Notes under the pieces: generated by a model
The model's database searches: none
Told to the model about the DNA's origin: nothing
What the model saw: only the letters and a program-made list of their open reading frames with translations
Program-made: the position numbers and the translations under genes
Assembly: GCF_947502065.1 (NCBI RefSeq)
Contig: NZ_CANMYE010000004.1
Location: 372,001 to 436,000 of the forward strand
Length of the DNA stretch: 64,000 bases
Reading direction: 5' to 3'
Source of the DNA: an uncultured Pseudoteredinibacter sp.
GTDB lineage: Bacteria > Pseudomonadota > Gammaproteobacteria > Pseudomonadales > Cellvibrionaceae
Part shown: positions 17,780 through 24,806 of the stretch, piece by piece
How positions within the stretch are numbered: position 1 is the stretch's first letter
Layout: each line of letters opens with the position of its first letter

Positions 17780-19789
17780 ATGTTTAACAAAATTTTAATT
17801 GCTAACCGCGGTGAGATTGCCTGCCGGGTAATAAAAACAGCTAAAAAAATGGGCGTGCGCACGGTTGCGGTATATTCCGACGCTGATGCTCATGCACTAC
17901 ATGTAGCCATGGCCGATGAAGCCATTCATATCGGTGCTGCACCTTCTCGCGAGTCATACCTACTTGGTGACAAGGTTATTGAGGCGGCCATTAAAACTGG
18001 CGCTCAAGCTATTCATCCAGGCTATGGTTTCCTTTCTGAGAATGCCGACTTCTGTCGTAAGTGTGCCGATAATAATATTGTTTTTATCGGGCCTCCTATT
18101 GGCGCTATTGAAGCCATGGGTTCTAAATCTGCTGCCAAGCAGATTATGGAAAAAGCCGGTGTTCCTTTGGTGCCGGGTTATCATGGTGAAGATCAAAGCC
18201 GCGATATCATTAAAAAAGCGGCCGACGATATGGGCTACCCCGTGTTATTAAAAGCCGCTGCTGGTGGTGGCGGTAAAGGCATGCGTCAGGTCTGGAACGA
18301 ATCTGAGTTTGATGAAGGTCTAGAGGCCGCTAAGCGTGAATCCATGAACGCTTTTGGCGATGATCATATGCTGGTAGAGAAATATCTTACCCAGCCTCGT
18401 CACGTTGAAATTCAAGTATTTTGTGACACACATGGTCAAGGTGTTTATCTGTTCGAGCGTGACTGCTCTGTTCAGCGCCGCCATCAAAAAGTTATTGAAG
18501 AAGCACCCGCTCCAGGCATGAGCGATGCGTTGCGCCAGCAAATGGGTGAAGCCGCTTTAAAAGCCGCACAAGCGATTAACTACGAAGGTGCCGGTACGGT
18601 TGAGTTTTTGCTGGATACCGATGGTTCTTTCTACTTTATGGAAATGAATACTCGCCTTCAGGTAGAACACCCCGTAACGGAATATATTACTGGCCAAGAT
18701 TTAGTTGAGTGGCAGTTGCGTGTTGCTTCTGGTGAGCACCTACCTCTGCAGCAAGATGAGCTAAGCATTAGCGGTCACGCTTTCGAAGCCCGTGTTTATG
18801 CTGAAGATCCAGACAATGAATTCTTACCTGCCACCGGTGTTTTAGAGTTCCTGCAGGCACCTGAGGAAAGCGAAAATGTTCGTGTCGATACTGGTGTTCG
18901 CCAAGGCGACGAGGTTAGTGTTTATTACGACCCAATGATTGCCAAGCTGATTGTCTGGGATGAAAACCGCGATAAGGCTCTGGCTCGTATGAGCAAGGCT
19001 TTAAAGGAATACCGTATCAGTGGTTTAACCACAAATTTGGATTTTCTTTATAACTTGGCTAACGCACCCGCCTTTAAAGAAGCAGACTTAGACACCGGTT
19101 TTATCGAGAAGCACCATGGAGATATCTTCCATGATGATGAAAGGGCTTTAAGTGATGAGCTACCTCTGGCTGCTTTGTTTGTGCTGCTGCAGCAAGCTGA
19201 AGAAGCCGACGCCCGCGCCAATGCTTGCGGCGATCGCACTTCACCTTGGCACTGCAGTGGTAACTGGCGCTTGAACGAGCCCCATATTCAAACCGTTACT
19301 TTGCTGCATCATGAGCAGGAGTGCCCTGTGGATGTTGAGGTTCAACAGCGCAATGGCCAAACCACCTATTTGATTGATATGGGTGGCGAGACGATTAGTG
19401 CCCAAGGTAAGCTGGATGGCAGCGAGCTACGTGCGGATTTAAACGGCCACCGTTTAAGCGCTACGGTTGCAGCCCATGATGATGGCTTTAGTTTGTACAC
19501 CAGCAAGGGTGCTGTAAGCTTTAAGATTGCCAAGCCTGATATGGGCGAGGATCAAGATACCGGTAGTGAAGGCGGTTTAACGGCGCCTATGAACGGTACG
19601 ATGGTGACGCATTTGGTGGCTGCTGGCGATGCGGTGAAGAAGGATGATGCGCTATTGGTGATGGAGGCGATGAAGATGGAGCATACGATTCGTGCACCAG
19701 CCGATGGTGTAGTGAATAGTTTCTTCTTCCAGCCTGGTGAGTTGGTTGATGGTGGTGCATTACTTCTGGACTTTGCTGCCGAAGAGTAA
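17780..19789 (+). CDS. liuD: Methylcrotonyl-CoA carboxylase, biotin-carrying (alpha) subunit
   Basis: 669 aa. The N-terminal biotin carboxylase domain (about 1-450) shows KILIANRGEIACRVIKTAKK, HPGYGFLSENADF, the ATP-grasp loop KAAAGGGGKGMR and EMNTRLQVEHPVTE. A linker domain follows, and the biotinyl domain ends the protein with VMEAMKMEHT, the biotin lysine at about residue 632. It loads CO2 on biotin for LiuB. The gap to liuE is unusual: 374 bases with two hairpin elements, so liuE may be translated or stabilized differently from the upstream part. Confidence 0.95.
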   Translation: MFNKILIANRGEIACRVIKTAKKMGVRTVAVYSDADAHALHVAMADEAIHIGAAPSRESYLLGDKVIEAAIKTGAQAIHPGYGFLSENADFCRKCADNNIVFIGPPIGAIEAMGSKSAAKQIMEKAGVPLVPGYHGEDQSRDIIKKAADDMGYPVLLKAAAGGGGKGMRQVWNESEFDEGLEAAKRESMNAFGDDHMLVEKYLTQPRHVEIQVFCDTHGQGVYLFERDCSVQRRHQKVIEEAPAPGMSDALRQQMGEAALKAAQAINYEGAGTVEFLLDTDGSFYFMEMNTRLQVEHPVTEYITGQDLVEWQLRVASGEHLPLQQDELSISGHAFEARVYAEDPDNEFLPATGVLEFLQAPEESENVRVDTGVRQGDEVSVYYDPMIAKLIVWDENRDKALARMSKALKEYRISGLTTNLDFLYNLANAPAFKEADLDTGFIEKHHGDIFHDDERALSDELPLAALFVLLQQAEEADARANACGDRTSPWHCSGNWRLNEPHIQTVTLLHHEQECPVDVEVQQRNGQTTYLIDMGGETISAQGKLDGSELRADLNGHRLSATVAAHDDGFSLYTSKGAVSFKIAKPDMGEDQDTGSEGGLTAPMNGTMVTHLVAAGDAVKKDDALLVMEAMKMEHTIRAPADGVVNSFFFQPGELVDGGALLLDFAAEE

Positions 19790-19819
19790 AACACTATTTG
19801 AATCTAGCTCAATGTAGGG

Positions 19820-19921
19820 TTTATGTGACACTTTAGCTTTCAAAACCCTCACTGCCCGGATGCAGTGGGGGAGCTACAGGGATGTATTTACGCGATTTTG
19901 AAAGCTAAAGTGACACATAAA
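19820..19921 (+). repeat. Hairpin element B, copy 4
   Basis: 102 bases: arms 19820-19845 and 19896-19921 paired at 25 of 26 positions (one A.A). The core (19846-19895) has P2 CTCACTGC/GCAGTGGG with loop CCGGAT and P3 TACA/TGTA with loop GGGA, read as CTACAGGGATGT. GGGTT overlaps the start of the left arm, AACCC lies at the inner junction, and GCCG follows the right arm. It starts 30 bases after the liuD stop. Confidence 0.9.
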
Positions 19922-19971
19922 GCCGATAGAAATATACCGTAGTTAGTATTATCAAGTGCCTTCGAGCCGGA

Positions 19972-20075
19972 ATAGCTTAGGAGAGTGCTTTGAAAACGCG
20001 CCGTAAACCCATCCATGGGGGCTCCCCAAAAACGTCCCTGTTTTTGAGGGTTTTCAAAGCACTCTCCTAAGCTAT
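19972..20075 (-). repeat. Hairpin element B, copy 5 (opposite orientation)
   Basis: Read on the minus strand: 25-base perfectly complementary arms (19972-19996 and 20051-20075) enclosing a 54-base core. P2 is rebuilt with a different sequence, CCTCAAAAAC/GTTTTTGGGG, around the same type of loop (AGGGAC). P3 is CCCA/TGGG around TGGA, and TTTACGGCG follows. It is 50 bases from copy 4 and in the opposite direction, so liuE-direction transcripts would carry its reverse complement. Confidence 0.88.
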
Positions 20076-20163
20076 CCCTCAAAATGTACAAGCAAAAAGT
20101 TAATTTGCAGCCAGCGAATAACTAGCTAACGAAATTAATAGATAGAAAACAGGACATGTAACC

Positions 20164-21072
20164 ATGAACATGCCAAAAAAAGTGCGCATAGTAGAAGTTG
20201 GCCCAAGAGATGGCTTGCAGAACGAAGCCACGCCGATTAGCGCTGAAACTAAAATCGAATTAATTCATAAATTGGCCGATGCCGGTGTTTCTTATATTGA
20301 ATCCGGCAGTTTTGTGAATCCTAAATGGGTTCCGCAGATGGCGGGTAGTGAAGCGGTTTTTGAAGGTATTCAAAAACAAAGCGGTGTTGAATATGCCGCC
20401 CTCACTCCAAATATGAAAGGCTATGAGCGCGCGGTAGCAGTCGGTGCTGATGAGGTCGCTATTTTTGCAGCCGCCAGTGAAGCCTTTAGTCAAAAGAACA
20501 CCAACTGCAGTATTGCCGAGAGTATGGATCGATTTGCTCCTATTATGGTGGCGGCTAAAAAAGAAGGCTTGAAAGTGCGCGGCTATGTGAGCTGTGTGGT
20601 GGGCTGCCCTTATGAAGGCGATATCGCCCCTGAAAAAGTAGCCTTAGTTGCTGAGAAGTTAATTGAGGCAGGCTGCTACGAGGTTTCCCTTGGGGATACT
20701 ATTGGCGTAGGAACCCCAGCTAGCGTTAAAACCATGCTGCAGGCTGTTTTGAAAAAAGTACCGTCCGAAAAGCTGGCAGTGCATTTACATGATACTTATG
20801 GTCAGGCACTAGCCAATATTTATGCCGCACTCGAGCTTGGTATTGCAGTGGTGGATAGCTCTGTTGCAGGACTAGGCGGCTGCCCATACGCCAAAGGCGC
20901 AAGTGGTAATGTGGCCAGCGAGGATGTGGTCTATATGCTAAACGGCTTGGGCATCGAGAGCGGGATAGACTTGGACAAGTTGATCCAAGCTGGTGATTTT
21001 ATCTGTAAAGCCATTGATCGCGATAACGGCTCTAAAACTGCCAAGGCTTTATTAGCCAAGTGCGGCCATTAG
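20164..21072 (+). CDS. liuE: Hydroxymethylglutaryl-CoA lyase
   Basis: 302 aa, cleaving HMG-CoA to acetoacetate and acetyl-CoA, the final step of leucine breakdown. It begins with [15 protein letters not shown], the metal and substrate-binding segment of the family; further marks are [35 protein letters not shown] (metal-binding histidines) and the signature [18 protein letters not shown] with the active-site cysteine. It is separated from liuD by the two hairpin elements and is followed by a clear stem-loop at 21109. I see no separate promoter, so read-through from the liu promoter is assumed. Confidence 0.95.
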   Translation: MNMPKKVRIVEVGPRDGLQNEATPISAETKIELIHKLADAGVSYIESGSFVNPKWVPQMAGSEAVFEGIQKQSGVEYAALTPNMKGYERAVAVGADEVAIFAAASEAFSQKNTNCSIAESMDRFAPIMVAAKKEGLKVRGYVSCVVGCPYEGDIAPEKVALVAEKLIEAGCYEVSLGDTIGVGTPASVKTMLQAVLKKVPSEKLAVHLHDTYGQALANIYAALELGIAVVDSSVAGLGGCPYAKGASGNVASEDVVYMLNGLGIESGIDLDKLIQAGDFICKAIDRDNGSKTAKALLAKCGH

Positions 21073-21108
21073 GAGCTGATATAGCACCCCCCCACCTTAT
21101 CTGAACCC

Positions 21109-21145
21109 TGTGAGATGTTGATTTTTAACATCTCACACACTTTTT
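21109..21145 (+). terminator. Terminator after liuE
   Basis: TGTGAGATGTT pairs perfectly with AACATCTCACA around a 7-base loop (21109-21137), and a run of five T follows at 21141. It closes the liu cluster. Confidence 0.75.
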
Positions 21146-21214
21146 CACTTTCTTTAAGCTAAACTTCATCTTCTGTTGTCATACTCCCTGTATGTGTCCA
21201 ATCTAGAAGTTGCC

Positions 21215-23434
21215 ATGAAGTTAATTGCTAAATTTGTCGCCCTACTCTTTTCAGCCTTAGTACTCATAAGCGCTGGAGCCTTGCTGTCTCTAGAAAGTTG
21301 GCTACCTAGCGCAGTCACTAAGTTCAGCCCAGATTATCTCTCTGGGTCACAAATACAGATTAGGGAGGTGAAGCTTGCTTGGCGCCGCGCCGATATTGAG
21401 CTTATAGGAGTTGAGTTGCTCAAAGGTGGCAAGACCCAGGCTAGTATTTCAAAGCTATCACTAGACTTAGAGAGCGAAGACTTGGTTGCGAACATTATGG
21501 ATCAGCAACTATGGATCAATAGCATCAAAGTCGGCGGGGCTGACTTTGTACTTGAGGAAAAGCCTGGTAGCTGGGGATTAAAAGGCCTTGATTTAGGGCC
21601 AGCAGCCACCCAAGAATCAAGCCAAAACACAGAAAATGTAAGTAAACCCTGGCGTGTCGTTCTTAACAATATTGAGTTTGCTAGGATCAACGCCAAGGTG
21701 CGAGGTGAAAGCCTTAGCAGTAATGTGGCGCTACACGAGTTTAAGCTAGATCACTTTGATACGCTGTCAAAAACCGTCTCCAGTCAGCTAGCGCTTAGCT
21801 TGGCCTTAGACAGTACCAACCTTACTATAAATCAACAGAGCCTATCACTCGCCGGCCAAGTTAGTTTTGAAATAAATTTGATGGCAGATGGCCTGCTATT
21901 ACAACCGAACTTATCGGGCAGTTTTAAGGCGAACGATATTAACCTTATTACTGGCCAATACGACGATCAGTTAGCGCTGCTAGCCATTAAGGAAATTGAT
22001 GCCCCACAATTTCATAGTGCCTTCTTGAATAAAGCCAACAGCCAGTTAAAAAGCTTAGCCATCAACGGTATTAGCTTACTGAGTAACACCCCCCAAGAAC
22101 AACAAATTGATAGCATTAAACTTGCGAATCTAGAGCACCACATGAATGGCATTGCTTTAGAGGCTGGATCTGGGCTAATTGCTCAAGGCATATACATTAC
22201 AGGTCTCAACAGCCAGTTAACTTTTTCACAGGATTACCAGCTTGCCGTATTAACGGAGATTGAGAAAACACTAGCGCCATTTATCGATGCCAAAGAGCAA
22301 GAGCAATCAAAGAGCAACAAAGAAGCCGAAAAGAATTTAGAGGCTACAAATAAACTAAGGGTTACATTAGAAGATGTACAGCTTAACGATAGCCATTTCA
22401 AAATTGACGATACAAATTATTCTCCAACTGTTAGCCTGCCGTTAGAGATCAAGAAGTTAGCTATTGATCAATTCGACAGCGAAAACAAAGAAGGATTAAG
22501 TCGCTGGGTTTTAGATGCCACTTTAGACAAACAAGGCCAAATCAAGAGCGAGGGTATGCTCAAACCCTTGGCTAGCGATTTAGCCATGCAAGCTAAATTA
22601 ACTCTTGAACATGTCAACCTAGTAAGCCTTTCGCCCTACTTTGAAAAACAAACAGGCTACTTCATTCACACAGGGCAGCTTTCTCTAGACAGCCAAAGCC
22701 AGCTAGATGGCAAGCAGCTAAAGAGTAAAAACCAGATTAATTTGCGTAGCATTGAGTTGGAGCGAGTAGCCGCTAACAAAGCCGATCAGGTAGATCAAAA
22801 TATTAGTATGCCATTGGATTCTGCCCTTGGATTATTAAGAGATGATAATGGTGATATCAAGCTAGACTTGCCAGTTGATGGCGATATTAGCAGTCCTGCG
22901 TTTGGCAGTGGCGATATTCTTAAGCAGGTAAGTAGCCGCGCTTTAAAGGAAGCCAGTGTTGCTTACCTTAAATACGCATTTCAGCCTTACGGTACCTTAA
23001 TTACCGTCGGCAGCTGGCTAAATGAACAAGCACAAAAAATTCGCCTAGATTCCTTAGCTTTTGATCATGGCCAGAGTGAACTCAGCCAAGAGCAAAAAGA
23101 CTATTTGCGAAAACTCGGGCAGCTGCTGCAAAAGAAAGACAAGCTCCGGGTTCGTGCCTGCCCAGTTATTAGCGCTCAAGAAGAAACATGGATTGCCCAA
23201 CAAAACGTCCAATCACAAGAGTCACAAGCTTTTAAGCAAGCAGAGCAATCCTCAACCGCTAAGATAAAGCCTGATCTTGAAATTAAAAATGCACAGCAAC
23301 TAGCCAATGTCCGATTAGAAGCCTTAAAGTCCTATATGACTCAACAGTTTGCAATCGGCCCTGATCGCCTAATCAGCTGCAAAGTGCAAAACGACAATAA
23401 GAACAGCCAAAGCTATATCCATTTAGAGATCTAA
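21215..23434 (+). CDS. AsmA-like/DUF748 envelope protein
   Basis: A 739 aa protein with an N-terminal hydrophobic anchor (about 2-25, LIAKFVALLFSALVLISAGA) and a long beta-rich periplasmic part. It begins LPSAVTKFSPDYLSGSQIQIREVKLAWRRADIEL (in blocks), the usual opening of AsmA-type proteins, and ends with the DUF748 pattern LDSLAFDHGQSELSQEQKDYL followed by a helical tail, which is OmpA-like in spacing. AsmA-type proteins bridge the periplasm and are linked to phospholipid transport and outer-membrane assembly; the exact role of DUF748 members is not known. The frame can be opened from a TTG at 21176, but ATG 21215 directly before the signal anchor, with an AGAAG ribosome site, is preferred. 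Confidence 0.75.
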   Translation: MKLIAKFVALLFSALVLISAGALLSLESWLPSAVTKFSPDYLSGSQIQIREVKLAWRRADIELIGVELLKGGKTQASISKLSLDLESEDLVANIMDQQLWINSIKVGGADFVLEEKPGSWGLKGLDLGPAATQESSQNTENVSKPWRVVLNNIEFARINAKVRGESLSSNVALHEFKLDHFDTLSKTVSSQLALSLALDSTNLTINQQSLSLAGQVSFEINLMADGLLLQPNLSGSFKANDINLITGQYDDQLALLAIKEIDAPQFHSAFLNKANSQLKSLAINGISLLSNTPQEQQIDSIKLANLEHHMNGIALEAGSGLIAQGIYITGLNSQLTFSQDYQLAVLTEIEKTLAPFIDAKEQEQSKSNKEAEKNLEATNKLRVTLEDVQLNDSHFKIDDTNYSPTVSLPLEIKKLAIDQFDSENKEGLSRWVLDATLDKQGQIKSEGMLKPLASDLAMQAKLTLEHVNLVSLSPYFEKQTGYFIHTGQLSLDSQSQLDGKQLKSKNQINLRSIELERVAANKADQVDQNISMPLDSALGLLRDDNGDIKLDLPVDGDISSPAFGSGDILKQVSSRALKEASVAYLKYAFQPYGTLITVGSWLNEQAQKIRLDSLAFDHGQSELSQEQKDYLRKLGQLLQKKDKLRVRACPVISAQEETWIAQQNVQSQESQAFKQAEQSSTAKIKPDLEIKNAQQLANVRLEALKSYMTQQFAIGPDRLISCKVQNDNKNSQSYIHLEI

Positions 23435-23499
23435 ACCTACTTAAGGCAGCAACAGATCAGCCATGACTGATCGATATCAATTCTCATTCACTTGGCTTG

Positions 23500-23536
23500 C
23501 TTTACTCTATCAGTTATTCATCTGATTAGAGTAAAG
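23500..23536 (+). promoter_or_regulatory. Hairpin over the ribosome site of the CopD-like gene
   Basis: CTTTACTCTATC (23500) pairs with GATTAGAGTAAAG (ending 23536), 12 base pairs with one bulged base. The right arm includes the purine-rich AGAGTAAAG that would act as ribosome site, and ends 3 bases before the ATG at 23540. A translational block or an mRNA end structure is possible. No T-run follows. Confidence 0.55.
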
Positions 23537-23539
23537 CTC

Positions 23540-23986
23540 ATGAGCTATAGCAGCTTGATCATTATTCATATTCTTGCCGCTACTATTTGGACAGGGGGGC
23601 ATATCGTTCTTTGCTTGGCTGTACTGCCAAAGGTATTAAAAGAAATGTCGCCAGAGCGACTATTAGATTTCGAGTCAGCCTACGAGAAAATAGGCATGCC
23701 GGCTCTCGTCGCACAAATTATTACTGGCTTATTACTAGCGCACCATTGGCTCCCAGAACCCAGCCAGTGGTTAAACTCCACCAACCCAATAGCGCAGGGC
23801 ATTCAATATAAACTCGCGCTCTTGGGGTTGACCTTTTGTCTAGCATTGGACGCTCGTTTTCGAGTAATACCTAAGCTCTCACAAACCAATCTATGGGATA
23901 TGGCTTGGCACATCATCGCCGTTACCTGCCTATCAGTTGCCTTTATCATTGTTGGAGCCGGCTTTAAGCTAGGCTTTTGGGCGTAA
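23540..23986 (+). CDS. CopD-like four-helix membrane protein
   Basis: A 148 aa integral membrane protein with four hydrophobic helices: about 3-28 (SLIIIHILAATIWTGGHIVLCLAVL), 50-70 (PALVAQIITGLLLAHHWL), 88-105 and 120-145. The first helix HILAATIWTGGHIVL has the histidine spacing common in the CopD/YtrX-type membrane proteins, where histidines bind copper or heme. A second histidine pair lies in AHHWLPE. The substrate is unknown. It starts with ATG 23540 immediately after a hairpin; a TTG start at 23492 would only add the hairpin-coded residues. It stands alone before a GGGGTCAGA palindrome. Confidence 0.65.
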   Translation: MSYSSLIIIHILAATIWTGGHIVLCLAVLPKVLKEMSPERLLDFESAYEKIGMPALVAQIITGLLLAHHWLPEPSQWLNSTNPIAQGIQYKLALLGLTFCLALDARFRVIPKLSQTNLWDMAWHIIAVTCLSVAFIIVGAGFKLGFWA

Positions 23987-23995
23987 AACCCGCTC

Positions 23996-24021
23996 GGGGT
24001 CAGAACCTCGGGTTCTGCCCC
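23996..24021. repeat. Short palindrome D, copy 1
   Basis: GGGGTCAGAACC and GGTTCTGCCCC (one base missing relative to a perfect inverse) with a 3-base loop, 10 bases after the CopD-like stop. It belongs to the GGGGTCAGA family seen five times in the window. Confidence 0.65.
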
Positions 24022-24080
24022 TATTGTTTCCTGACCCTATTATTTCAAGTACCCACAAAATAGCCACTTGACCCCAAGCT

Positions 24081-24096
24081 GTGAATCGTGATTCAC
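24081..24096. promoter_or_regulatory. Candidate operator of the AidB-like/TetR operon
   Basis: GTGAATCGTGATTCAC is a perfect 16-base palindrome 32 bases before the preferred start of the TetR gene. This is a typical place for autoregulation. Binding is inferred. Confidence 0.6.
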
Positions 24097-24128
24097 TTTA
24101 TGTAACTTATTACAGCATATGGCATAAA

Positions 24129-24794
24129 ATGGCATACCGAGAAACCCCAAAAACCCAAGCTCGCAAGGCTGATACTAAAGCCAAAATTTTAGACGCAGCC
24201 CGGCAGATAATCGCTTTAAAGGGCTTTAGCGGTCTGACAGTGGCTACCGCCGCGAAACAGGCTGGTGTAGCAACAGGCTCCATGTACCGCTATTTCCCCA
24301 ATAAGATTGAGCTTTGTACTGCCCTATTTCGTCAGCTTAGCGGACGAGAAGTCGATGAGATGCGGGCAATTGCCAAGCTTGATTTAAGCCCTGCACAAGC
24401 CTTGGCTAGGTGTTGCTTTAACTTTACCCAACGAGCATTTCGCGCCCCGGTACAGTCTTACGCATTGATGGCAGAACCCTTAGATCCAGCACTGGAAATG
24501 GAACGCTTGGTCTACCGCCGGGCATATGCCGACGTTTATCAAAGCATTATTGAACGCGGCATCGAGGCTGGCGATTTTGAAGAACTAGACAGCCATACCG
24601 CCAGCCTCGCCGTAGTGGGTATGCTAGCCGAGCCCTTGCTTGCACCCTTGCACCAATTTTATTGCGGCGAATCTGCACCATACGACAGCCGCAAGTTGGC
24701 ACTTAGCATTAGTCGCTTATGCCTAAATTCCTTAGGAGCCAAAGACCAGCTCCAAGATAAAGATTTCAACGAACAATTTAATGAATACGCATAA
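24129..24794 (+). CDS. TetR family transcriptional regulator
   Basis: 221 aa from ATG 24129. The helix-turn-helix is textbook: AKILDAARQIIALKGFSGLTVATAAKQAGVATGSMYRYFPNKIEL (in blocks, residues about 13-58). The C-terminal half is the ligand domain. The frame opens earlier at a GTG (24081), but that codon lies in the operator palindrome and the extra 16 residues are not like the family. The gene is followed after 12 bases by an AidB-type acyl-CoA dehydrogenase on the same strand, so the pair forms an operon that is probably autoregulated through the upstream palindrome; the inducer is likely an acyl-CoA or fatty acid. Confidence 0.88.
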   Translation: MAYRETPKTQARKADTKAKILDAARQIIALKGFSGLTVATAAKQAGVATGSMYRYFPNKIELCTALFRQLSGREVDEMRAIAKLDLSPAQALARCCFNFTQRAFRAPVQSYALMAEPLDPALEMERLVYRRAYADVYQSIIERGIEAGDFEELDSHTASLAVVGMLAEPLLAPLHQFYCGESAPYDSRKLALSISRLCLNSLGAKDQLQDKDFNEQFNEYA

Positions 24795-24806
24795 TTGGAG
24801 ACGATC

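Noticed and set aside
13944..20075. B elements as simple rho-independent terminators
   Set aside because: No T-run follows the right arm in any sense copy; an AGCCGG-like sequence does. They also lie between genes of one operon.
13944..20075. B elements as integron attC sites
   Set aside because: No integrase, no cassette-like genes between the copies, and the core lacks the conserved attC boxes.
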